This document shows, one piece after another, positions 17,566-27,800 of a stretch of 64,000 bases of DNA; position 1 is the stretch's first letter, and each line of letters starts with the position of its first letter. The stretch lies in the IMG/VR virus record IMGVR_UViG_3300028197_000962, positions 36,190-100,189 of that record, one strand, 5' to 3'. The position numbers and the translations under genes are program-made. Under the pieces are notes generated by a model. That model did no database searches and had not been told where the DNA came from. It saw only the letters and a list, made by a program, of their open reading frames with translations. The stretch comes from a virus.

Positions 17566-17982
17566 CTATTTATTTTGGGACTTTTGGGCATCTTTTAGCA
17601 TCTTAGTTAAATCAGCAGTTGACCCAACAAAAAGAGCATTGGTGACATTGGTAGGACCTTTTTGTGTGTCCTCCTCAACATCTTTCAATTTCTTTTGCAA
17701 GTCCATTAACTTGTCAGTTGCATCAGAAACGCTTTTGATTAATTGACCAGCAACTTCATATGCTCTTGGCATTTCACTTTCCTGAGCCAATTCAAGAATA
17801 CCATTAATTGCTTCTTGACCTTTCTCAATTATACTATAAAGATTACCTCTCGTATACTCATAATCTTTTTTGACATCTGTCTTTTCTCTATCAAGAGGGG
17901 GTTTCATTACCTTAACCTCTTTTGTTGCTTCGACAATATCGCTTGCAACATCAAATGTATCTTCTAGGTTATCAAACTTCAT
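17566..17982 (-). CDS. gp16: Terminase small subunit gp16
   Basis: A 138-residue, mostly helical protein in the position of T4 gp16 (164 residues), the ring-forming DNA-recognition subunit that regulates gp17. It shows long helices with coiled-coil potential (LIKSVSDATDKLMDLQKKLK) and the C-terminal FVGSTADLTKML stretch seen in cyanophage gp16 proteins. Its ATG overlaps the gp15 stop (ATGA). In this phage gp16 and gp17 are separated by four other genes. Confidence 0.85.
   Translation of the reverse strand: MKFDNLEDTFDVASDIVEATKEVKVMKPPLDREKTDVKKDYEYTRGNLYSIIEKGQEAINGILELAQESEMPRAYEVAGQLIKSVSDATDKLMDLQKKLKDVEEDTQKGPTNVTNALFVGSTADLTKMLKDAQKSQNK
17567..17574 (-). promoter_or_regulatory. Late promoter (AATAAATA)
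   Basis: AATAAATA on the minus strand, overlapping the stop of gp16 and lying 12-13 nt before the GTG or 21-22 nt before the ATG start of the coiled-coil gene. The short distance favours the ATG. Confidence 0.55.
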
Positions 17983-19007
17983 GACATGTCCGTGCTAAAA
18001 TCTTGATAGAATGAAGTTGTCTCATTGAAACCAAAGTCATCTCCGATTTCAATGAGAGCATCATCAGCAGTATTCAAGATATTAACACCAGAACCTTGAA
18101 CATGATCCACAGCGATTGTTCCATCTTGACCTCTTCTTACTTTCAGATTATTGCCAGTGATAGATTCAATAAAGAGTTCTTCACTATTGATAGTTACATA
18201 GGTTTCTTCACTAAACGGTGTTGTTGTAGTGAGAGTGAGAATAGTCTCTGTGGATTCGATGTCTTCGTCTAAGTATGCAGATGCATCTCCAACGTAGTTT
18301 TTGGTTGCTCTTGGCGTAACAGTGTAGCGAAGTTCCCTTCTGGGATTCTTCACATCTATGTTCGTCATGTAATTGAGAGTAGCCTTCTTGATAATACCAG
18401 TGGTCTGATCTGGTGTAGGACCGAACAGATAAGTTTTAGCAGTAAATCTTAGAGTATAGATCAGTGCTCTTCTAGAAGAGAAGTCACCTTCATAATCATC
18501 AGTAAAGTTTACTGAATCTAGAATGATTGGAATATCTCTCTTCTCATTAATCTCACCAACCATCTGAATGGTAACATTATATGATGGTTGAAAATATGGT
18601 AAAATTTGTTCAATAATTTGAAGAGCATCATCATTCAACTTAGTCATGATGCTCAACTCAAATGCCATGTTATAAGGAACTGGCATGTATGCTTTTTTGA
18701 TAGTCGAAGTTGAATCGACTTTTTTAGATAAGAATGTTTGAGTTTGAGAAACTTTTCTACTGGGATCATAAGTCAAACCAGTAAACTCAAATGACATCCT
18801 TGGTAAAGTAATGGATGTTGGTTTATTGAGTTGAGGTGTTTGCTCAATTCTTGCTAAGAACTTCTGTGTTGGTCCATATGCCAATGGAACCTTCATAACA
18901 CTTACAATGGATCCACTGTCAAAATGTTTGATGGTAATGTCATTGAATAGCGTGCCGAACCCAATAACGGTTCTTCTCAACACCTCATTGTAAAAGTATT
19001 CAAACAT
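17979..19007 (-). CDS. gp15: Tail sheath stabilizer gp15
   Basis: A 342-residue homologue of T4 gp15 (272), whose hexamer caps the tail and forms the joint to the head neck. The first residues MFEYFYNEVLRRTVIGFGTLFNDI match the T4 start MFGYFYNSSFRR closely, and ELSIMTKLNDDALQIIEQILPYFQP and SSRRALIYTLRFTAKTYLFGP correspond to T4 blocks (each quoted in shorter family terms). The extra C-terminus carries a LKVRRGQDGTIAVDHVQG segment common in marine phage virion proteins. A CTAAATA late promoter lies 23 nt upstream. Confidence 0.95.
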   Translation of the reverse strand: MFEYFYNEVLRRTVIGFGTLFNDITIKHFDSGSIVSVMKVPLAYGPTQKFLARIEQTPQLNKPTSITLPRMSFEFTGLTYDPSRKVSQTQTFLSKKVDSTSTIKKAYMPVPYNMAFELSIMTKLNDDALQIIEQILPYFQPSYNVTIQMVGEINEKRDIPIILDSVNFTDDYEGDFSSRRALIYTLRFTAKTYLFGPTPDQTTGIIKKATLNYMTNIDVKNPRRELRYTVTPRATKNYVGDASAYLDEDIESTETILTLTTTTPFSEETYVTINSEELFIESITGNNLKVRRGQDGTIAVDHVQGSGVNILNTADDALIEIGDDFGFNETTSFYQDFSTDMS

Positions 19008-19029
19008 TTTTACAGTCCATTGTTATAGT

Positions 19030-19036
19030 TATTTAG
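19030..19036 (-). promoter_or_regulatory. Late promoter before gp15 (CTAAATA)
   Basis: CTAAATA on the minus strand, overlapping the gp14 stop and 23 nt before the gp15 ATG. Confidence 0.7.
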
Positions 19037-20397
19037 ACTTCTCCGAATGGATTCCTTTGAGTAAAGTCTAAAATACCATCAGCTTCTGTCTGAATATTGT
19101 CATTATCTGCATATGCATCGATAAGATCATCTGTATTAACTATTGATAACGTTCTTATAGCACCAGAATCTTGACCTGTAATTGTTTCACCGGAAGTAAA
19201 TGTTCCATTGGCAATGGATACTCTAAGTTCTCCGGTAGAAGAGATCCACTTCTTAACTCTTGCCTTAGTTCCAGTTGTTCCACCAGTAACGATTTCGTTA
19301 TAAATGTAGTCTCCACTACCAACTAGTGAAGGATTACCGATTGTAAGTATCGGAGAAACAGTGTATCCATAACCAGCATTTGAAATACGAATAGCAGTTA
19401 CAGTTCCATCAGAATTTATTACTGCTTTACCAATAGCAGTTACACCAGTTCCGGGAGAACTAAACGTGACAGTTGGAGTAGTTGAATATCCATTTCCACC
19501 ATTAGTTAGAGTTACTATACCAACACCACCAGTTGTAGCAATACCAACCGTTGTAGCAGCACCAGCACCACCACCACCAACAAGAACCACAGATGGTGGA
19601 ACTGTATATCCAGCACCTGGATTAGTTAGTAAGATTTCTTTTACAGATGATGCTGTACTAAATCCAGTTGCTGACGTTGTAATAGCAACAGCAGTTGCTT
19701 GAATACCTGGTGAAGATGATATAGCAACTTGTGGAGTAGAAGTATAACCCTGCCCCTGATTTGTTAAATTGATGAATCCTATACCACCATTTACAAAAGT
19801 CGCTGTGGCGGTTGCAGTCTGTCCAACTCCAAGAAGAGTAAGTGTCTCTGCATATCCAGCATCTGCCATGCTGTCATCAATATCTTCAATTCCAGTATCA
19901 ATTACTTCATCTTCATAACGGAAGACTTCACATCTCAGTTCATATGTATAGAGATCTTGTAACTGATAGAAAGGGTCAGCATATTCTACAAACTTAATCT
20001 CATACAATCTATCATCAAGAGGAAAATAGATTAAGTCTCCGCCCTTTGGTCTGGATGCTAATTTAATATCTTTTTCGTTTTGAATTAGTGGTTGAATATA
20101 TGTTTCCCATCTCTCCCTTGAAATAATTAATGTGACATCATCTTGTTGTTGCACACCAAATTTTGACATGAGGATACCAGCACCCTCATATGAATCCGAT
20201 TTTACATATGCTTCAATTGGGTAAGCATCATCAAATTTAGACTGAATTACTTCTTTAATTACAGTATTTGATGTTAGATATTTTCTGGGAATATAATGAA
20301 CATCAACTCCATATGTACGAAGTTGCTCATTGATCAGATCTTGTACAAGACTCTGCTCACCACGTGTTCCCTGAGTAAAATATGGATTAAGTGCCAT
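19033..20397 (-). CDS. gp14: Neck protein gp14 with inserted repeat domain
   Basis: The neck (head-closure) protein that with gp13 seals the portal after packaging. The N-terminal 170 residues match T4 gp14 (DVHYIPRKYL, MSKFGVQQQDDVTLII, GDLIYFPLDDRLYEIKFVE, DPFYQLQDLYTYEL). The protein is 454 residues against 256 in T4. The excess is a block of about 190 residues with at least four copies of a module N-x-G-x-GYT-x2-P-x-(V/I)-x-I/F, inserted before the conserved C-terminal part. The same module recurs in gp8 and in both giant baseplate proteins here. The ATG overlaps the gp13 stop (TAATG). Confidence 0.93.
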   Translation of the reverse strand: MALNPYFTQGTRGEQSLVQDLINEQLRTYGVDVHYIPRKYLTSNTVIKEVIQSKFDDAYPIEAYVKSDSYEGAGILMSKFGVQQQDDVTLIISRERWETYIQPLIQNEKDIKLASRPKGGDLIYFPLDDRLYEIKFVEYADPFYQLQDLYTYELRCEVFRYEDEVIDTGIEDIDDSMADAGYAETLTLLGVGQTATATATFVNGGIGFINLTNQGQGYTSTPQVAISSSPGIQATAVAITTSATGFSTASSVKEILLTNPGAGYTVPPSVVLVGGGGAGAATTVGIATTGGVGIVTLTNGGNGYSTTPTVTFSSPGTGVTAIGKAVINSDGTVTAIRISNAGYGYTVSPILTIGNPSLVGSGDYIYNEIVTGGTTGTKARVKKWISSTGELRVSIANGTFTSGETITGQDSGAIRTLSIVNTDDLIDAYADNDNIQTEADGILDFTQRNPFGEV

Positions 20398-21236
20398 TAT
20401 CCGATGAGATCAAGAGGTGGAATTTCGTATGTAGACATCATTTGATCGTTAATATCCTTCAACTCTTGTAATGCATCGTCATAGATTTGTCTACCATTGA
20501 GTTCAATTCCACCAGGAAGTTTGACTCCTTGAAACTTAATCAAATTCATACCCCACTGTTTTTTCATGATAGCAGTTAAGTATTTTTTGATAAACCTATC
20601 ATTATAAACTTTGCTAGTATCATTTGGATCAAGAGCTCTCCAACAATCAATAATGATGTAATCACCCTCTGTAAAATCATTCCAATCACAATCTAGATAT
20701 AACTTTCCTTCTCTAATATTGTATCGAATTTGTTTTAGTGGATTTAATAAGAAATCGATAGTTTCCAATTTACTCTTTACCATAGAGTAAGTTAATAATT
20801 CTAATGAACTATAATTGTAAAGATCGTTCAACATCAATTGATATTTGATATTGAACATTCCAGATCCCATTGTTTGAGAACCATGGACCCTATAAATTTT
20901 ATTGACTCCAATGATAGAGTCGGGTAATGGAATATAGTTACTATTCTCTAAGTATTTAAATGTACTGGCAGCACCAACTGTTTCTGATACAGTAGATGTT
21001 GTAATACCAGAAAATCCACCGGCCGGTGCCTTACCCCTAGCAATATCATCAGCTCGCATCTGATATTTCAGAGGCGTTTGTACGACACCATCATAGTGTC
21101 TCTCTTGAAAATATTGAATAGCATCGTCAACCAGATCATCGATCTGTTCATCAGCAATATTAATTTCTAATACAGGAGCACCAAGTTGCCTGAGGCAATA
21201 ATCGATTAGACCTTGGCGATTAGACGGTTTAGACAT
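20397..21236 (-). CDS. gp13: Neck protein gp13
   Basis: A 279-residue neck protein (T4: 309) that forms a ring with gp14 below the portal and allows tail docking. SNRQGLIDYCLRQLGAPVLE, INIADEQIDDLVDDAIQYF and IIDCWRALDPND segments are the family signature. It has the best ribosome binding site seen in the late region, AGGAGG 9 nt before the ATG, directly after a CTAAATA late promoter at 21256-21262. Confidence 0.96.
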   Translation of the reverse strand: MSKPSNRQGLIDYCLRQLGAPVLEINIADEQIDDLVDDAIQYFQERHYDGVVQTPLKYQMRADDIARGKAPAGGFSGITTSTVSETVGAASTFKYLENSNYIPLPDSIIGVNKIYRVHGSQTMGSGMFNIKYQLMLNDLYNYSSLELLTYSMVKSKLETIDFLLNPLKQIRYNIREGKLYLDCDWNDFTEGDYIIIDCWRALDPNDTSKVYNDRFIKKYLTAIMKKQWGMNLIKFQGVKLPGGIELNGRQIYDDALQELKDINDQMMSTYEIPPLDLIG

Positions 21237-21255
21237 ATTAGGAATCCTCCTATGT

Positions 21256-21262
21256 TATTTAG
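21256..21262 (-). promoter_or_regulatory. Late promoter before gp13 (CTAAATA)
   Basis: CTAAATA on the minus strand, overlapping the stop of the 126-residue gene and followed by AGGAGG and the gp13 ATG. Confidence 0.75.
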
Positions 21263-21639
21263 ACAGAGGATGTAACTCCCGCTCGAACCATCACGTCTCC
21301 TTCTACAATTCTATACACAGTGGTTCCACTACTTACTAAAACATCATATTTATATCTACCATCTCTAAGACCCTTTGTTGCAGTTGCTCCCATACCAAGA
21401 TTGATTACTCCTGTCAGAGTATTGATTCCAACAGCAAAAGTTCTTAACGCATGTAAAGAGGATCCAATACTAACTGATTTAATAAGACTAGCTGCACCAC
21501 TGTAACCATCCAGGTTAAAAGCAGTTCCTCCAATAGTTGTTACAGAGTAAGCTGCTGCAAAACTAGCACCAGTGGAGATTGTTTGATTAACTGCTTGTGC
21601 GACCCCTGAGGATGGGTCAAAAGTAAAACTAGCGTCCAT
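21259..21639 (-). CDS. Structural-locus hypothetical (126 aa)
   Basis: A Gly/Ser/Thr/Ala-rich, probably beta-sandwich protein beginning MDASFTFDPSS and ending RYKYDVLVSSGTTVYRIVEG, a pattern reminiscent of the N-terminal baseplate-attachment domains of phage fibre proteins. It is coupled to the preceding 70-residue gene by a TAATG overlap and lies between baseplate and neck genes, so a minor virion role is likely but unproven. Confidence 0.78.
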   Translation of the reverse strand: MDASFTFDPSSGVAQAVNQTISTGASFAAAYSVTTIGGTAFNLDGYSGAASLIKSVSIGSSLHALRTFAVGINTLTGVINLGMGATATKGLRDGRYKYDVLVSSGTTVYRIVEGDVMVRAGVTSSV

Positions 21640-21851
21640 TATTTTTCTGCAAGTTTAAGTAAAAGTTCTTTGATCGATGATATATCTTCTTTCAATGAAT
21701 TGATATCATTTTTCATGGTATCAAATTCTTCACTTTCTTTTGAGTTTTTATTTCTAAGATGGAGATAATTTTGATAGGCGTTGTGATTAGTATTAACCAC
21801 AGCGCCTGTATTATCATTCCTTCGAAGATTTGGGTGTCCTTCGACTTTCAT
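21639..21851 (-). CDS. Small coiled-coil hypothetical (70 aa)
   Basis: A 70-residue, charged protein with a C-terminal heptad-repeat helix (NDINSLKEDISSIKELLLKL) and a basic, Asn-rich N-terminus (HPNLRRNDNTGAVVN). It starts 1 nt after the stop of the 2703-residue gene and overlaps the next start (TAATG), so it belongs to the baseplate/neck late operon. Function unknown; an oligomerisation helper or small tail component is conceivable. Confidence 0.75.
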   Translation of the reverse strand: MKVEGHPNLRRNDNTGAVVNTNHNAYQNYLHLRNKNSKESEEFDTMKNDINSLKEDISSIKELLLKLAEK

Positions 21852-21852
21852 A

Positions 21853-24800
21853 TTATTTTACTGCAATAGCGCGAAGGTTTTTAACAATAGGTGGTTTTGC
21901 TTGATTTGTACCTGACAGTACAATCTTCAATTGGAATCCAACAAAATCAGGAAGGTCATCAACAGAGAATTCATAATCTTTAAATTGATTTCTTCTTGCA
22001 CTTGGAGGAACAAACACATTTGATCTGCCATTGTTGTTAGCAACATCAATAACGTTACCTAAATCATCGATGTTTTCATATCCTGGGAATAAGTTATATG
22101 GAGTAGAATCAATATCTGAATCATCAGTAAAGATCTTGTAAAGAACTCTGATTTCAGCACTTTGATCCCTATAACATTCAAGAAGAACTCTGATTGAATT
22201 GGCAGGATTTGCCAATTCAACTTTCTTAGTAATGTAGATAGCAGCGTTTGGATCTTCACCAGTTACACTAACTCTCTTATCAGCAGCAAAATCAGTAACT
22301 GCATTATTTAATCTATTAGAAGTAAGAACCATATTGACTCTATCTAGGTCAACCACTGGTGATATGAAGGAATTTGTAGAAGAGAATTCCATATCAAGAG
22401 TCAGTGACTTATTACCAGGGAGATCTGATAGTAAGGTGCCCTCGTTTGTAGCAGAGGCTAGAATTCTTGGAGTCTCTAAGTTATTTGGAGATCCAATAGT
22501 AATTGATTCATATCCCTCATCAAGGAATGAAATTTCATTGCCATCAATACTAGTGCCTGAAACTGTTCTAATGCTTGCATTTAAAGAAGTTCCTGGCAGA
22601 ATCATTGTCTGAACATTCGGTGTGATAGTTTCAAACTGAATGTTGTTGCCACCACTTACTGTATCGCCACCAACTTTCTTAGTGGAATTAAATCCAAGTT
22701 TAGGGAATGAAGTATTAGCAGATCTATTAATGCCATCTGCCGACATATCAATCTTAATTGCATAGGAATCAAGAGTTCTTGGTCTAGTAGTGGAAGCATC
22801 ACTAAGCACATGATCACGGTTGATTCTTCTTAGAGAAACACCATTGAGTTCATACTTGGCAATTAAATCACTAGTGTTGTGTGCAAAGGTTCCTTTCGCA
22901 TCGATATTTCTAGTGATGCCAGTAAGAGTGCTTCCATTCACTCCAGTGTAAGCAATCAATTCATTTCCAATAATCGCATATCCAGGATTGGTTGTTCCAA
23001 CTCCGACGTTTTCAAATGTATCAAATTTAGAAGTATCTGCAAGTCCGATGTTTCCGGATGAAGTAGCACTAATATCCGCAATCAAACTAGTAGGACGCAT
23101 ATCAGGTTTAACATTGTTAATAGAAACAGTGTTAGTTCCAGAATTCATTGCATGATTTCTATGTCTTACATTGAGATGGATTCCATCAAAATTAGCATTG
23201 CTTGTTGTAGCATCGGCATTAACTCCTGTTAATACTCCAACAGCACCAGTTTCTTGAACAACATATGTCATTGTTCCGGCAACGCCAGTTATAAATTGTC
23301 CTTGAACATTATCAAGAACAACAGAATTAATTGCAGAGATAATACCAACACTAAATCTTGCATTCCTTCCTAAGGTAGTGCTGCCAAGAGTTGTAATTCC
23401 AAGTTCATCGCCAACACCATATCCAGTACCACCATTTGTAACGAAGCAAGAAGTAATGCCACCAGAACTTACAGTAACTTTGCCAACCGCACCAGAACCA
23501 GATCCAGAAAGAGTGGTTAAGTTTGTCGTATAAGTTCCAAAACCAATGGACGGTGTATATCCAATACCAGAGTTAATAACATCAACAGAATTACCAATAC
23601 CAATTGATCCAAGAGTGTTGATTACTACACCAGTTGCTGTTGGATTGTTAACTTGAGAAAGGTTAACGCCAGGAATAATTACAAGTTCCTGAGACGCAGC
23701 AAGTGTAGATCCTAGTCCAACAGTAGACTTTTTGGAGACAGTCTGAACTGGATTTGCACCAAGTTTAGTGATACCACCATTAGAAACACCCATATCTGGG
23801 TTATAGAAAGTGACATTACCACTAGTACCAGTGGTAAATTGTGCTCTAAACATCGTAAACTTAATATCTTCAAACTGACTTGGATCCCAAGTAGAACCGT
23901 TTTGTGACTTAAAGCATGATCCAAGTAAAGGTTGTTGGGAAATAACAGCTCTTGTAGCATCGCTTGATGTCAAAGAATTAGTAATATCTGTTTCACCCAT
24001 TCTAGAAATCCAGGCACCATATTGAGGGGTATCTGATAGGAGAACAAATGCATACTCCTGACCACCTTTAAGGAATACCGGGGATGGGAAAATAAATCTA
24101 GTTGGAACTGATGCATCATCACTAATGTTAACTTGTGATGGCAAAAGATCGAGTTCAGCAAATGGTAGAACAGTTGTAGTTGGAATACCATCTCTCATTG
24201 TTCTGATCTGAATCGTCACTGGTAATGTAGTGTCCTTAGTTTGGAAGTAACATTCAATAGCAGTAACAAACATACCATCGGCAGAAGTAACAAAGAATGA
24301 TTGTGCCAAAGGATCTCTTCCTCTCGCACATTTAGACGTGGAAGCTGTTGTTGTGCTACCAAGATTAGCAGTCGCAATTAAATTACCACTTCTATCAAAG
24401 TTGTAAGATCTTCCTCCGCCTCCTCCACCGGAACGACCTCCTCCACTACGTCGTGAACTAGGAGCCCGATTAAAACTACGACTGCCGCCTCTGTTGCTAC
24501 GGCCAAGATTTCTACCGGTGTATGATCTGTTCGATGTTCCAGCATTTCTATCAGAAGTGTAAGTTGCTCTTCTGCCAGAATTGAGCCTTCCTGTTGAAAT
24601 CAACACACCATTCTGGTCGAAATGCCACGTTCTTCCACTTCTTCTGCTTCTAGATCTACTAGATCTTCCGCTTCTCCTTTGGGGTGCTGATCTTGCTTGG
24701 CGACGACTACTTCTTCCGCCGCCACCACAAGAACTAGGAGCACCTGGACGTGTCAAAAGAACAGCAGTATTATAGATTAAATTTTTCTCGTAATCACCAA

Positions 24801-27800
24801 CAGCACGTGCATATGCAGTGTACGAACCATAACCATTATTAACAGCAGTGGTGTATGCAACATAACGAGCATCACAGTTACCAGATGGTCTCCCCCCACT
24901 AGCTGGTTGAACTTGCCTTACGTTTCTTAGAATAGTGTCCGCAGAATTTTCACTAATAACATTGCTGGTTGCACCAAGAATATTTTCAGCAGTGGTATTC
25001 TCTTGGAACACTGTTTTGTGTAAAGCAGTTGCTCTTACAGAAATAACACTTTCTTCTGTAAACTCTAATAAACCATTTGCTTGGAAAGTTGCTTCCGCAG
25101 ATGTTTGATTTAGTGAAGAAATAAATGATGTCTGAGGAATTGAAGTAAGTTTAACAATCTTAGTTCCAGTAATGAATTGAGGATTGCCTGGTTTAGATGG
25201 ATCTGGGATGTAAATACAACCAATGACACCACCTACTTCATCAGTTACCAATCTAATATCAGAAACTGTTGCTTGTGCTCCACTTGTCAACCCTTTGAGA
25301 ATCATTCTTCTACGAGGATGTCCAAAGAAGTCTCCACTAGTTTGTGCTGCCAAAGAAGTAGTATCAATGTTCAATACTGATGATACAGATGAGTAGTCAT
25401 CCGGTAGAGTTTCATCGTTATTGTATGGGTTTAATGTAAATGTAGAACTAGGATCATCATAAGCGCCAGATTTGTGATTTGCGGTTGCAAGTCTAAATTT
25501 AAAAGTTCCAGTTGCTTCATTTGGAAGTGGATTGATTTGAGTATTACTCTGTGCCATCGATCCAATTACAGTTTCACCAACAGTAAACGTACCAGCAGTC
25601 ATGGAAATTTCCAATAACTTAGGTGCCATATAATCAACCATATTCTGATTATCCAGAATAGGATAGACCTGAGTTCTGGGTCTTAATCTAGTTCCTGTAA
25701 ATTCAATATTACGAGATCTCATGTAGAGAATGCTGGATCTATTCAGAACTCGGCTACCAACAGTTTGTTTTTTGATATGAGGTGATTTTCTGATTGCAAC
25801 CCCATCTCTTGTCTTACTGAGAAGTTGAACATCAGTTGTTGTTCTTACAACCTTAGTTGTTGTTGTAGTAACATCATCTGTCGCATTAAGTTGTTTTGTT
25901 GAAGATGATGTTGATGTGACATCAACTGGTCTTGCTTCTCTACCAATAACTGTGTCTACCCAAGATCCCCACTCAATCTCAGCAAATCCTTTTGCCTCAT
26001 CAATTCCAATTGTTTGTGTTGATGCCATAAAATCTGGACCATTGACATCAAATTCAGATGTTTTGATTACTTTTTGATCAACCCAAATATCAGAGGATGG
26101 GTAAAGATGTAATGTTCCTGTCCAGTTAGTGACTAAAAATGGGTTTACAGACTCAACACGTGATGCAAAAATATTTTGCATGTAAACCAGATCTGCGTAG
26201 TTAAGAGTAACTAAATCACCAGTCTTTCTAACATTTGGATCTGTAAGTTGATCGTTGAAACGTTGATCTAGTGTAGATGGTGCAGATACACCAATACCAC
26301 TAATTGCAGCAGTTGCAAGTACCATGTCAATTGACGTGGTATAGTGGGATGGTCTCATTTCACCATTATAGGTATCAATAGAACAACTAAAATCCTCGTT
26401 GCTTTGATCTTGAATTTGATGAGTTTTAAAATTATCAACAAAGAAACCACTCTTAAATCTATCAAGACCCTTAGCATCTTGAATTGTGAGTGCCTCAGTT
26501 TCTTTCTCTAATAAAGAGAGAGCTGTATAATATTCTAGACTAGTGATCCTAGTATCAAGATCACCAATATCTTTCATAGTATATCTCTTATGCTCTATCC
26601 TTTGAATAGATGCACTATCAAGAGAGAATAAGTATGGAGGAAGATTAATTGTTGCAACTTCCAAACTACCATCTAATCCATTAGGTAGTTCTGGATTTTC
26701 AGAAGGAACGCCATTGACAATATTAAAATTACCAACAGAATCTAAGAATACTCTATCAATTCTACCAAGATAATATTCATAATTAAGAACCAAATTTTCA
26801 TTTGATACTAAGATATTTGAGGTTGACTGTCCACTTTGAGTAAAGTTTCTAGTTGCAAAATCAAATGGAGATAATGTGGAGGTTGAATCGTAATCACCAA
26901 CCCTTGGTCTGATATCAATTATATCAGTATTTCTTATACCATTGAAAGATGGAATGTCATTTGAATATAGTTCATTTTCATAACTTTCTGACGTAAATAC
27001 ATCTCCACTATCAGCCGCAGCAACAACAAAATTTTGGAAGATAATTCTTAGTTTTCTTCCTGCACTTTCTCTACCTTTTCTTCTCTTAATTCTTCCATAA
27101 TCATAGAAAGAATTTCTTTGACCATTATCAACAAGGTAATCCCCAGTGACATTTTTATCTGCTTGACCTAATGTTGTAACTGTTGCAGCAGTATTGGATG
27201 TTTGCCCAATAACTCTTTCGTCAAAGGCAAATTCTTTCCCATTTAAGTAAACAAGTTCTACAATTGTTCCCGAAACTGCCGAGACGAATCTAGCAACTGC
27301 TTTGGTATCCTCACCAATAATTTTTTCTCCAACAATAAAATCAGATGTAGACTGATTAGGACCACTAATGGAGGTTAAAGTTGCAGTAGGAAGATTGGGA
27401 TCATTTTGATCGTCAGATTCAAATACACCAAGAACTCTAAGAACATCTGGTTTGTTTAGAGAAATCTCTTTGTCTTGTACCCTGGTTCCATATACATTAC
27501 TATACGTCAATCCATCATTAAGAGTGGTTGAACCAATTCCAGAAGATGTATCACTAGATCGAGTAATTACAACAGAGGAGACGTTATTAAGGGATTTTTG
27601 TTTCTGAACAACTTTGTTTTTATTAAGAGTTACAGCAACTCTAATATTTGTTTCTTCTTCTCTTGCCAGACCACTAATAGTAACTGTTTTTGAATTAATG
27701 GCTGGTACAACCATATCATCTGTTAAAGGTTGGATCGTGCCATCTCTATAAGCAACATGATATCTCTCCTCATCAAACGGGAGATAGAATTCATTATCAG

